Shown piece after piece: positions 23,426-30,145 of a stretch of DNA of 35,708 nucleotides (positions are counted from its first letter, which is position 1; the number at the start of each line of letters is the position of its first letter). A program made the position numbers and the translations under genes. The stretch is taken from the IMG/VR virus record IMGVR_UViG_3300025769_000374, positions 1 to 35,708 of that record, one strand, 5' to 3'. The stretch is from a virus. The notes under the pieces were generated by a model. The model was not told the origin of the DNA. It ran no database searches and saw only the letters and a program-made list of their open reading frames with translations.

Positions 23426-23890
23426 ATGCAAACGCAAACTCTGACTCTTCATTGGTCAACTTCACGTGGCCGAGATACTTACGGCTACAACATCCGGCGC
23501 ATTACAGATATCACCACCGGCAAGCATTACCGCACATGCGGCGGCGGTTATGACATGACCGGATCGGTATTTGGTGAGTGGCTAAACGATGTGTATGCAG
23601 ACCGATTGCAAGCCATTGGCCACCGCGCCGCAGCGTATTACTCAAAGGCTGGCGGTTATAAAACGCACACCGACGCCAACGGCTACCGGCTGCGCGGCTA
23701 CATCTACGGCATGACCCGTAACGATGACACGGGCCGTGTGACGCTGGACGGCGCTTGCGGAATGTCATGCATGGAGGACATCGCGCAGGAAATTGGCTTG
23801 ACCCTCAAGCGCGTCACTGACCGCAAGGGCAACACGATTGCTTTTATTGTTACGGATAACGGCGCACCTGTTGTACAGGAGGCCGCATGA
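23426..23890 (+). CDS. Early protein, hypothetical (154 residues)
   Basis: MQTQTLTLHWSTSRGRDTYG opens a beta-rich domain (YNIRRITDITTGKHYRTCGG) followed by helix FGEWLNDVYADRLQAIGHRA, a Tyr/Gly-rich part and a C-terminal alpha/beta region (EDIAQEIGLTLKRVTDRKGN, TIAFIVTDNG). No catalytic motif is evident. ATG 23426 has a GGAG Shine-Dalgarno; the in-frame ATG at 23345 lies upstream of the promoter and is rejected. The stop overlaps the next ATG (ATGA). Confidence 0.75.
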   Translation: MQTQTLTLHWSTSRGRDTYGYNIRRITDITTGKHYRTCGGGYDMTGSVFGEWLNDVYADRLQAIGHRAAAYYSKAGGYKTHTDANGYRLRGYIYGMTRNDDTGRVTLDGACGMSCMEDIAQEIGLTLKRVTDRKGNTIAFIVTDNGAPVVQEAA

Positions 23891-24057
23891 ATACTTACCG
23901 CAACCTTTTCCAGCAAATGGAGCAGCACGTCGCGGAACTTATGGCGCAAGGTTGGACGCGCCACGACGCCGAAAACGAAGCGTATGACCTGTTTATCGGT
24001 GCTGATGAACGGCACCCAGAGCGATACGAAAGCCCGCAAGAGGTGAGCGATGATTGA
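23887..24057 (+). CDS. Small helical early protein (56 residues)
   Basis: ATG at 23887 overlaps the preceding stop as ATGA; TGA at 24055-24057. The product MNTYRNLFQQMEQHVAELMA is an amphipathic helix followed by QGWTRHDAENEAYDLFIGAD. It overlaps the next gene by 8 bases. Function unknown; the tight coupling on both sides supports translation. Confidence 0.7.
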   Translation: MNTYRNLFQQMEQHVAELMAQGWTRHDAENEAYDLFIGADERHPERYESPQEVSDD

Positions 24058-24313
24058 CACCGAAAGCCCCGCCGGATCGTGGCGGCGGGAAATTTTGAAT
24101 AGCCCCGCGACGACGACGCAATTGCGCGAAGTGATCAGCGAGCTTGAACACTGCTTGAAGGTGAGCCGCCGTGACTTTGATGAATTACGGGCGGCGAACT
24201 TGCACCTAGTCAAGCGTCTAGCGGAAGCCGTAGCGCGTGAGATGGAGCAACGGGCAATGGTCGCCAAATTGGAAAAAGAGTTAGAGGCATGGAGCGTTCG
24301 CAAGACGGGATAA
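24050..24313 (+). CDS. Coiled-coil early protein (87 residues)
   Basis: Starts MIDTESPAGSWRREIL and continues with a long helix LREVISELEHCLKVSRRDFD, ELRAANLHLVKRLAEAVARE, ending KLEKELEAWSVRKTG. Nearly the whole protein is heptad-like. It starts inside the previous gene's final codons. Function unknown. Confidence 0.7.
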   Translation: MIDTESPAGSWRREILNSPATTTQLREVISELEHCLKVSRRDFDELRAANLHLVKRLAEAVAREMEQRAMVAKLEKELEAWSVRKTG

Positions 24314-24373
24314 ACGTGGGCGGCATTCTCCCCTTGCCCACACGTTGAGGCAGTCAACGCAGAGCTAGCGGCG

Positions 24374-24401
24374 TGTCGGGCGTCGTACTGCCCCCCCGAC
24401 A
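24374..24401. other. Inverted repeat in the 105-base gap before the 24419 gene
   Basis: TGTCGGG (24374-24380) and CCCGACA (24395-24401) form a 7-bp stem with a 14-base loop. The following TCTTTACGAGG contains the Shine-Dalgarno of the next gene. An earlier GTGGGC/GCCCAC pair lies around 24319-24345. Without a T tract these are more likely translation or RNA-processing signals than terminators. Confidence 0.4.
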
Positions 24402-24418
24402 TCTTTACGAGGTCAAAC

Positions 24419-24583
24419 ATGGAATACACACAAGACCGGCTAAGGTCGGAAATCCGCCGCCTTGAAGCTGAAAACGAAGCGCACAAAAGCGTCGAACGTG
24501 AGCGGGTGTGGACTGAAGCCGCGCTGTTTCTGATCGGCTTTGCGGTCGGCACGTTCCTCGGCTATCACTGGGGGGCGTGGTGA
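24419..24583 (+). CDS. Small coiled-coil plus membrane-anchor protein (54 residues)
   Basis: ATG at 24419 with an ACGAGG Shine-Dalgarno; TGA at 24581. The first 30 residues form a charged helix (MEYTQDRLRSEIRRLEAENE), followed by one membrane span (AALFLIGFAVGTFLGYHW). This is a C-tail-anchored or type III layout. Function unknown. Stop and next start share the A (TGATG). Confidence 0.7.
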   Translation: MEYTQDRLRSEIRRLEAENEAHKSVERERVWTEAALFLIGFAVGTFLGYHWGAW

Positions 24584-24813
24584 TGACCCGCGACGATATT
24601 CGGCGCATGGCGCGAGAAGCAATTAAAACTCAACATTTTCACGGCTACCAACACTCATGGACTTTTCTTGATTCGGGGCTTGAATACTTCGCCGCTCTTA
24701 TTGCCGCAGCCGAGCGGGAGGCGTGTGCTTTGGTGGCTGAATCTTATGAGCCAACCTGTGAGTCCTGCCCGAGTGGTGTGGCTAATGCGATCCGTGGGAG
24801 GAAAGCGTCATGA
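24583..24813 (+). CDS. Common small phage protein of unknown function (76 residues)
   Basis: MTRDDIRRMAREAIKTQHFH, then LEYFAALIAAAEREACALVA and CESCPSGVANAIRGRKAS. The order 'MtredI.rMareA ... erFaalvAaAERea...v ... c..aIRaR' is very frequent in phages of Proteobacteria but has no known function. The start ATG at 24583 is preferred over GTG 24577 because it is fused to the preceding stop. It overlaps the next gene as ATGA. Confidence 0.8.
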   Translation: MTRDDIRRMAREAIKTQHFHGYQHSWTFLDSGLEYFAALIAAAEREACALVAESYEPTCESCPSGVANAIRGRKAS

Positions 24814-25007
24814 CCGACGAACTGCACTTTGGCGCAACCCATGACAAAACAAAGCTCGCCGTTTTGCGCGAAGCCGTAGAGCGTGCTGACCACCTGGCGG
24901 CCACGCAGACGCGTTTGATCGAATCGCAAGACGCCTTGATTGCCACGCTTCAAGCGCGAATCAGGACGCTAGAAAGTGAGTTATCTGAGGTGAGGTGTGC
25001 GCTATGA
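24810..25007 (+). CDS. Small coiled-coil early protein (65 residues)
   Basis: MTDELHFGATHDKTKLAVLR leads into a helix VERADHLAATQTRLIESQDA and LQARIRTLESELSEVRCAL. Strong heptad character suggests a dimeric coil. ATGA overlaps at both ends place it firmly in the translated chain. No family recognised. Confidence 0.7.
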   Translation: MTDELHFGATHDKTKLAVLREAVERADHLAATQTRLIESQDALIATLQARIRTLESELSEVRCAL

Positions 25008-25222
25008 CTGACGGCATCCGTTTTGACCCCTGCCCGCATTGTCTGGGCAAGTTCTGGATCGACGATGGTTTTGGCGATTGGATCAAGTGTTCGGTATGCA
25101 ATGGAGCAGATAGACAACATGAACGAAATACTCGAAGCCGCATTCGGCTGGTGTATAGCAATGACCGCCCTGTGGTTAAGCTGGAAAATTATGACGGCCC
25201 TGATTTGCCGCCCGCCGCTTAA
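25004..25222 (+). CDS. Small zinc-ribbon-like protein (72 residues)
   Basis: MTDGIRFDPCPHCLGKFWID is followed by DWIKCSVCNGADRQ. Two CxxC knuckles 17 residues apart make a rubredoxin-knuckle zinc ribbon. The C-terminal half (RNTRSRIRLVYSNDRPVVKL) overlaps another frame that may also be coding. The ATG at 25004 is fused to the preceding stop. Role unknown, possibly a regulator. Confidence 0.65.
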   Translation: MTDGIRFDPCPHCLGKFWIDDGFGDWIKCSVCNGADRQHERNTRSRIRLVYSNDRPVVKLENYDGPDLPPAA

Positions 25223-25271
25223 CCTGCCGCCCCCGTCTGAGGACGCCAAACGAGGCACAGGAAATTGGTGA
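25119..25271 (+). CDS. Overlapping small membrane protein candidate (50 residues)
   Basis: In another frame from the zinc-ribbon gene, ATG at 25119 opens MNEILEAAFGWCIAMTALWL and continues SWKIMTALICRPP with a polar tail. One clear membrane span is present. A GGAG lies 11 bases upstream, and the stop at 25271 overlaps the GTG of the next gene as GTGA, exactly like the other junctions in this cluster. That makes it plausible despite a 104-base overlap. Confidence 0.5.
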   Translation: MNEILEAAFGWCIAMTALWLSWKIMTALICRPPLNLPPPSEDAKRGTGNW

Positions 25272-25819
25272 GGGTAGAACTCACTGCACAAGAGGTGCAG
25301 ATTGCAGCACTGGCGGCGGTATTACGAACCGGCGCAGCCCTGACGAACGCACTACAGCACCGATATGGGTACGACGGCGCGAATGGCTGGCAAGTTGAGA
25401 TAGAGTCTAGTTGCGCCGAGCTTGCCGTCTGTAAGGCTCTAGGAGTCTATTGGAGCGGTTTAGCGGGGCCAGGGGCTAGGGATGTGACGGGGTGCGAAGT
25501 GCGGCACACAGAACTCGACCACGGGCGTTTGATTCTGCATCCGTCCGATCCCGACGATGTGCCGTTCGTATTGGTCACGGGGCGACGCGGTGACTACGAA
25601 CTGCGCGGCTGGATTTTCGGAATAGATGGCAAAAAAGACATGTATTGGGATGACCCGACACGCAAAGGGCGTCCCGCTTTTTTTGTGCCACAAGCTGATT
25701 TAAATAAATGGGAATTAAGTGATGACGATAGACGACGAAGTGATACGCAAAGTGATGAGCGAAATGGGCAAGAAGGGCGGCAAGACGACAGGCAAAAGCA
25801 AGCGCCGTGGGGGGCGTGA
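25268..25819 (+). CDS. Phage early protein, hypothetical (183 residues, GTG start)
   Basis: The product begins VRVELTAQEVQIAALAAVLR and contains ESSCAELAVCKALGVYWSGL, CEVRHTELDHGRLILHPSDP, VPFVLVTGRRGDYELRGWIF and GRPAFFVPQADLNKW. This mixed alpha/beta layout is common in phages of Proteobacteria and resembles restriction-endonuclease-like folds (EVR...L in a strand), but no motif is complete enough to name. The last 33 residues are Asp/Arg/Gln-rich and lie in the region also coding for the next gene. GTG 25268 is chosen for its GTGA overlap; TTG 25265 is an alternative. Confidence 0.7.
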   Translation: MRVELTAQEVQIAALAAVLRTGAALTNALQHRYGYDGANGWQVEIESSCAELAVCKALGVYWSGLAGPGARDVTGCEVRHTELDHGRLILHPSDPDDVPFVLVTGRRGDYELRGWIFGIDGKKDMYWDDPTRKGRPAFFVPQADLNKWELSDDDRRRSDTQSDERNGQEGRQDDRQKQAPWGA

Positions 25820-25892
25820 ATTTTACGAACGCATTGCTAGAATGCGGTGGAAGAAAGAAAAACTAAAGCCGGAGCCGACGCCAGATGATTGA
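25722..25892 (+). CDS. Small basic phage protein (56 residues)
   Basis: ATG at 25722, TGA at 25890-25892. MTIDDEVIRKVMSEMGKKGG continues KTTGKSKRRGGREFYERIAR and MRWKKEKLKPEP. The 'MGKKGGK-tGksK' core followed by a Lys/Arg helix with Trp occurs in many small phage proteins and suggests DNA binding. It overlaps the previous gene by 98 bases out of frame and the next by 8. Which frame is dominant in the overlap cannot be decided by eye. Confidence 0.65.
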   Translation: MTIDDEVIRKVMSEMGKKGGKTTGKSKRRGGREFYERIARMRWKKEKLKPEPTPDD

Positions 25893-26202
25893 TTCGTTTG
25901 AATTGATGGGCCATCGCATTACGGTGAAATACGGTCGCGTTCCGCGTGAGGCGTGGGCGTGGTATCGCGACGATGACAAAGTCATCGTGCTGTCGCCAAG
26001 GATCAAAAAGCAACCCAAGTCGCACTTGCATCACACGCTCTGGCACGAAATCACGCATGCAATCTTGGCGCATATTGGGCGTGAGGACTTGAACCAAGAC
26101 GAAGCGTTTGTCGACTTGTTATCGAATGCGATTTATCAAGTGTTGACCACTGCGCGGCCAGACATCAAATCCGTTTCCACTTCCCTACCCCCACAGGCTT
26201 AA
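25885..26202 (+). CDS. Small zincin-like metalloprotease-fold protein (HExxH)
   Basis: 105 residues. MIDSFELMGHRITVKYGRVP and a beta hairpin lead to HHTLWHEITHAILAHIGRED, an HExxH zinc site, followed by DEAFVDLLSNAIYQVL whose Glu could supply the third ligand, as in ImmA/IrrE- or SprT-like minimal zincins. Such proteins are frequent in phage early regions; their substrate is unknown, with repressor or host-factor cleavage possible. The last 38 bases overlap the end of the convergent primase-helicase gene. Confidence 0.75.
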   Translation: MIDSFELMGHRITVKYGRVPREAWAWYRDDDKVIVLSPRIKKQPKSHLHHTLWHEITHAILAHIGREDLNQDEAFVDLLSNAIYQVLTTARPDIKSVSTSLPPQA

Positions 26203-28099
26203 TCATTCGCTTTTCGCGCAAACCGTCAATCGTGCGCTTCCACGTTTGACGTCGCGACGCTGCGTTTTCGACCATTTCGTTCAGCACTCGGCGCAATTCT
26301 GTTTCGCTGACATCCTGCCCTTGCGGCATAGCATCCACAAAGGCTTGCTCGTAGCGGGTGAGCTTCAACGCCGACTCTTTCACCGCCTTAATGGCATCGT
26401 GCCAGCTTGCGACCAGGCTTGACACTTCTTCGCCGTCTTCATCCTTCTCTAGCACTTCCCGCGCTAGTTCAAAATACTGTGCGTTAAGTTTATCGCCGTC
26501 TTTCTGTTTGATAACCTCAATCTGGGCGGCGAGGGCGTCCGCGTTTGGGCGAAAGCAACCAAGCAAAAAGTCGAGATTAGCGGTAATTGCTGAACTCCCA
26601 CGCGGCCTCTCGCTCGCCACATGTCCCGTGTGATGCACCACGATCACGGTTGCGTTGAACGCAGCGCGTAGGTGCGTATTCAGCAGCCGCAAATAACTTG
26701 AAATGTCTGTGCTGCTGTTTTCATCGCCGCTAAAGGTTTGAGAAAGGGTGTCCACCACTACAAGAGTCGGGGGATGGGGTAAGTGGGAAATGGACTCCCG
26801 TAGGGTGGACACTTGATCTTCTTCCGTCAGAAGCAATGGCGTGATGCACACATGAAAGTTATCGGGTTGCGATAACTTGTGCTGCTGATGCCATGCCCTT
26901 ACGCGGCGATAAATACCTGCGCCGCCTTCGGCGGCCACATAGACGACTGACCCGCCACTTGTCTTACGACCGCACCAATTCATTTGGTGAGCAACGTGCA
27001 AGCAGAGGTCAAGCGCAACGAATGACTTAAAAGTACCAGATGCGCCAAACACCATGCCCATCGCATCCGCAGGAATGAGTGACTTGACCATCCAGCGGAC
27101 GTTTTTGGTGATGTCCTGAAGCTCTGGCAGCGTGAGCAATAAGCCCCGCCGTTCTTCGTCGGTCACGCCCAAGGCGATTTCGACCTTCGGCGCACGGAAT
27201 CGTTCTGCACTGGATACCAAGCGCGGAATTTCATCAAAACGCGATTGCCAGCGGTCAAGCTCTGAGCCAAAGGCGGGTTTAACGGCCAGCATTAAACCGC
27301 GCAGGGCTTCAACCACCGCCCCGCCGTGCATTCCGCTCGCCACCATTTTACTCGATAGCTTGAGTAAAGCGTCGTGGTAGCTGCGTTCGTTCGGATCGTC
27401 CGCAGATAGCGCGGCAATTAGCCCCGCATAATCCGCACCCGTCCCCGTAGCGCGTGGCGTCTCACGCATCACGCTCATCTGTTCGCGAATGACATCTAAG
27501 TCAAGCCCAAACGTGGCGCACGCATCCGCAAGGCTATAGCGCACGTTCAGATCAGATTTTTGTATACACACGGTGTGTATACCTGACTCCCGTTGCTTCG
27601 TATTTTTACCGATAGGCAGACGCACATAACGCACGACGTTATTACCGCTGCTATCGGCTTTAATCAAATTAGCTTTGGCCATCGCTTGCATGACGGCATC
27701 GACCAGGGCCAAGTTCTTCGTGTCTTCGTCGTCTTCATCAAGCAAGACGCCGATTTGATAATTCTTTGGACTTGTTTCGATCACATAGCTTGCGCGGCCA
27801 TTGATGTGAGACGGATCGGCATCGTCTGCCACCAAGACGCCCAAGCGGTAAAAGTAAGTTTTGGCGCGACGAAACTTTCCTTCGCTATCAAACCCAGACA
27901 GCACCGACGTACAAAAGAACGTATTATCCTCGGTGCTTCCGTCAATCAGGTTCTGTTGTGCGGAATTGCCAATGTAGGGACGACCGCCCCACACGCTAAT
28001 TGGGGCGTTATTTGGATCGGCTCTAAAATTTGTGATCCATCCGTAAAAACCCGTATCCAACTTTCCATAGACTGCGTCTAGCAGTTCACTGTTTTTCAT
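26165..28099 (-). CDS. Primase-helicase: RepB-like primase N-domain plus RepA-type RecA-fold helicase
   Basis: 644 residues. The N-terminal 200 residues look like a RepB-type archaeo-eukaryotic primase domain: YFYRLGVLVADDAD (acidic residues near 92-95), SYVIETSPKNYQIGVLLD and NVVRYVRLPIGKN (155-166). Residues 330-560 are a hexameric RecA-like helicase: Walker A GASGTFKS (352-359), a Walker B TLVVVD (445-450), VIVVHHTGH (486-494) and a RPRGSSAITANLDF sensor. The C-terminal 90 residues look like a winged helix. It would unwind and prime phage DNA, leaving synthesis to the host. It is transcribed leftward from the repressor gene, opposite to the two flanking early blocks. Confidence 0.85.
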   Translation of the reverse strand: MKNSELLDAVYGKLDTGFYGWITNFRADPNNAPISVWGGRPYIGNSAQQNLIDGSTEDNTFFCTSVLSGFDSEGKFRRAKTYFYRLGVLVADDADPSHINGRASYVIETSPKNYQIGVLLDEDDEDTKNLALVDAVMQAMAKANLIKADSSGNNVVRYVRLPIGKNTKQRESGIHTVCIQKSDLNVRYSLADACATFGLDLDVIREQMSVMRETPRATGTGADYAGLIAALSADDPNERSYHDALLKLSSKMVASGMHGGAVVEALRGLMLAVKPAFGSELDRWQSRFDEIPRLVSSAERFRAPKVEIALGVTDEERRGLLLTLPELQDITKNVRWMVKSLIPADAMGMVFGASGTFKSFVALDLCLHVAHQMNWCGRKTSGGSVVYVAAEGGAGIYRRVRAWHQQHKLSQPDNFHVCITPLLLTEEDQVSTLRESISHLPHPPTLVVVDTLSQTFSGDENSSTDISSYLRLLNTHLRAAFNATVIVVHHTGHVASERPRGSSAITANLDFLLGCFRPNADALAAQIEVIKQKDGDKLNAQYFELAREVLEKDEDGEEVSSLVASWHDAIKAVKESALKLTRYEQAFVDAMPQGQDVSETELRRVLNEMVENAASRRQTWKRTIDGLREKRMIKPVGVGKWKRI

Positions 28100-28111
28100 T
28101 GAACTGCCCTC

Positions 28112-28354
28112 TTAATCTATGAAATATAAATCAGATTCAGATAACTTAATTTTTTCCTTTTTTGCGAAAAAAAGTAATGCCTTCCAATGCTTTTGCGGCA
28201 CAACACCGCCCGTCCCCTTATTATCGCGTTCGGCCATCCAGCGCGATACAGCACTTGGCGCAATACTCAAAATCCTAGCAGTCGCACGAACGCCGCCAAG
28301 CTTAGTCACAACAGACCGTGCTGGCTCTAACTGTTTTGTGGTGGGTTTGGACAT
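28112..28354 (-). CDS. HTH repressor-like regulator (Cro/CI or YdaS type)
   Basis: 80 residues from ATG 28354, which has a GAAGAAA leader; an in-frame ATG at 28426 lies upstream of the likely promoter. LEPARSVVTKLGGVRATARI followed by LSIAPSAVSRWM forms a classical helix-turn-helix of small phage repressors, and the C-terminal helices (PQKHWKALLFFAKKEKIKLS) match the family in which YdaS- or carph-isopro-type regulators are grouped. It is cotranscribed with primase-helicase and divergent from block B, so it probably autoregulates and controls the P3 promoter. Confidence 0.8.
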   Translation of the reverse strand: MSKPTTKQLEPARSVVTKLGGVRATARILSIAPSAVSRWMAERDNKGTGGVVPQKHWKALLFFAKKEKIKLSESDLYFID

Positions 28355-28384
28355 GTGAACGTTTCTTCTACTAATACCAAGGTC

Positions 28385-28414
28385 GGTATAACCCTGCATC
28401 ATCTGTTCGGTAAA
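28385..28414 (-). promoter_or_regulatory. Leftward promoter candidate for repressor and primase-helicase
   Basis: On the minus strand TTTACC (28414-28409), an 18-base spacer and TATACC (28390-28385), giving a start about 24 bases before ATG 28354. A TTGACT lies slightly further upstream at a poor spacing. It is the only credible leftward promoter in the 28355-28557 control region. Confidence 0.45.
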
Positions 28415-28482
28415 AGTCAACAGCAATTTTAACCGCTGAATGGATGAATGTAGACCAAGTTAAGTTTTTTAAAAAAAGGGTG

Positions 28483-28511
28483 TTGCGTTTTTCAGGACAG
28501 TTGCTTATTGT
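28483..28511 (+). promoter_or_regulatory. Rightward sigma70-like promoter P3
   Basis: TTGCGT (28483-28488), a 17-base spacer, TATTGT (28506-28511), 46 bases before the first gene of block B. A T6A7 tract (28465-28477) just upstream may act as an UP-like element. The -35 contains the GTTGCG word seen at the other early promoters. Confidence 0.6.
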
Positions 28512-28516
28512 CTATC

Positions 28517-28533
28517 CACCCTTGATAAGGGTG
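28517..28533. promoter_or_regulatory. Inverted repeat CACCCTT-GAT-AAGGGTG in the P3 leader
   Basis: Perfect 7-bp arms with a 3-base centre start 5 bases after the P3 -10, at the expected transcription start. This is a typical operator position for the adjacent HTH protein. It could also act as a 5' hairpin in the mRNA. Confidence 0.6.
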
Positions 28534-28557
28534 AATTCCCACCACGGAGCTACAACG

Positions 28558-28944
28558 ATGAAAACGCCAGAGCAACTGGCAAGTGATTGGCTGACGGCAA
28601 AACGTGCAGAACAAGCCGCTCAAGCCACCCGCTTGCAAATTGAACAAGAACTTTTATCCCTGGTTCCAGCAAAGCCTGAAGGTAGCAGCACAACCGTATT
28701 AGAAAACGGTTTGCGTCTGAAGTCTCAAGGCAAGCTGATGTATAAAGCCGACGTAGATCGGCTGCTGGTACTCACAAAAGATTGGCCGGAGAAGCCAGTC
28801 AAAACAAAGGTCGAAGCAGACGAAGCTCTGTTAAAAGCCATCCGCATGGATCGGCCTGACCTGTGGCGGCAGATAGCGCCAGCTATCTCACTGAAGCCCG
28901 CTAAAACTTATATCACTATCGAGGAACAACAAAATGGCCTTTGA
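28558..28944 (+). CDS. DUF7173-like phage recombination-module protein
   Basis: 128 residues. MKTPEQLASDWLTAKRAEQA and QIEQELLSLVPAKPEGSSTT lead to a small beta domain (LENGLRLKSQGKLMYKADVD), with PVKTKVEADEALLKAIRMDR, WRQIAPAISLKPAKTYITIE at the end. This order matches small proteins that regularly precede a Sak4-like ATPase and DUF669 in phages. Function unknown; probably an accessory to recombination. The start follows a CACGGAGC Shine-Dalgarno; the ORF's earlier ATG lies before the promoter. Confidence 0.75.
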   Translation: MKTPEQLASDWLTAKRAEQAAQATRLQIEQELLSLVPAKPEGSSTTVLENGLRLKSQGKLMYKADVDRLLVLTKDWPEKPVKTKVEADEALLKAIRMDRPDLWRQIAPAISLKPAKTYITIEEQQNGL

Positions 28945-29662
28945 CTTAAAATCAATAAAGAAGAACGAAGCAATTTCTGCACCGCGCATTATGGTATACG
29001 GCGTGGAGGGCATTGGTAAGTCAACCTTTGCCGCTGGTGCGCCGAATCCGATTTTTATTCTGACGGAAGATGGGCTTGGCAGTTTGAAAGTGGATCACTT
29101 TCCGTTGGCGTCATCGTTCGATGACGTCATGGCGGCAATTGCTTCGCTTTACGCAGAAAAACACGACTTCCAGACCGTTGCGTTGGATAGCCTTGACTGG
29201 CTGGAAACGATGATTTGGCGCGACATCGAAACGAAGTACGACGCCAAAGACTTGGCTTATGGCAAGGGGGCCGTCATCGCGGCAGATCGCTGGCGCGATG
29301 TGCTGAACGGCTTGAACGCCCTGCGTAACGATAAGGGCATGGCGGTAGTGCTGATTGCACACACGACCATCAAGCGTTTCGACAGTCCTGAAACAGAACC
29401 GTATGACCGTTTTCAACCGAAGTTGCAGGATCGGTCAAACGCATTGATTCGTGAATGGTGCGATGCCGTGCTGTTTGCGAACTACAAGACCATCGTGAAG
29501 AAGTCGGATGTGGGCTTCAACAAAGAAGTTGCACGCGGCATCAGCACGGGGGAGCGTTTGCTGTACACCAGCGAACGACCGGCCTATATGGCCAAAAACC
29601 GATATGGCCTACCGGAAAGCATTCCGCTTGCCTGGGAAGCCTTTATTGAAGCAATCAATTAA
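28934..29662 (+). CDS. Sak4-like RecA-core ATPase (single-strand annealing/recombination)
   Basis: 242 residues of the AAA_24/Sak4 type. Walker A GVEGIGKST at 23-31, Walker B TVALDSLDWLE at 81-91, then the conserved VVLIAHTTIKRFDSPETEPY and YDRFQPKLQDRSNALIREW region. Members of this family are short RecA-core recombinases that work with an SSB-like partner and an exonuclease, and both lie directly downstream here. Start overlaps the previous gene by 11 bases. Confidence 0.85.
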   Translation: MAFDLKSIKKNEAISAPRIMVYGVEGIGKSTFAAGAPNPIFILTEDGLGSLKVDHFPLASSFDDVMAAIASLYAEKHDFQTVALDSLDWLETMIWRDIETKYDAKDLAYGKGAVIAADRWRDVLNGLNALRNDKGMAVVLIAHTTIKRFDSPETEPYDRFQPKLQDRSNALIREWCDAVLFANYKTIVKKSDVGFNKEVARGISTGERLLYTSERPAYMAKNRYGLPESIPLAWEAFIEAIN

Positions 29663-29674
29663 AAGGATACAACC

Positions 29675-30142
29675 ATGCCAACTTTTCAATTTGACGCATC
29701 TGAATTCTCACCACAATCGTCCAACAGATCCTATGAGCCGCTGGAACGCGGCATGTACGAAGGCATCATTATTGATTCGTCCATCAAGGAAACGAAAGCT
29801 GGCACGGGCGAATACATCGAACTTGTTATTCAGGTTACGGATGGCGTGCATTCCGGTCGCCGGTTGTGGGAGCGTCTGAACGTTTCTAACCCTAACAAGA
29901 CCGCTGAGGACATTGCGCGTTCACAGCTTGCCATGCTTTGTCAGGCGTTAGGTGTAACGAAACTCACACAGACTGAAGATTTGCACGACAAGCCGTTTTT
30001 GATGCAGGTCGACATTGACCGCAAAGACCCGTCGCGTAATCGCATCATGGGCTACCAGGCGGCGGGGGGTAAGGCATCTGCACCTGCAACGCCTGCACCA
30101 AAGTCAAACGGGTCGTCTGCGCGTCCGTGGGCGAAGGGCTAA
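29675..30142 (+). CDS. DUF669 single-strand-binding-like protein
   Basis: 155 residues. FEPSEF-like opening (MPTFQFDASEFSPQSSNRSY), YEGIIIDSSIKETKAGTGEY, IELVIQVTDGVHSGRRLWER, DIARSQLAMLCQALGVTKL and FLMQVDIDRKDPSRNRIMGY define DUF669, an OB-fold ssDNA-binding family partnered with Sak4-type ATPases. A disordered tail ends with RPWAKG, like the Pro-Trp tails of SSB. Shine-Dalgarno AAGGAT is visible 7 bases upstream. Confidence 0.85.
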   Translation: MPTFQFDASEFSPQSSNRSYEPLERGMYEGIIIDSSIKETKAGTGEYIELVIQVTDGVHSGRRLWERLNVSNPNKTAEDIARSQLAMLCQALGVTKLTQTEDLHDKPFLMQVDIDRKDPSRNRIMGYQAAGGKASAPATPAPKSNGSSARPWAKG

Positions 30143-30145
30143 GTC

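Noticed and set aside
23704-24552. 282-residue minus-strand frame
   Set aside because: It lies opposite four coupled plus-strand genes with good starts. Its Ser/Arg/Cys-rich composition is typical of antisense noise.
28112-28426. Temperate phage lysogeny module
   Set aside because: A repressor-like gene is present, but no integrase, excisionase, attachment site or partition gene was seen, so lysogeny cannot be claimed.
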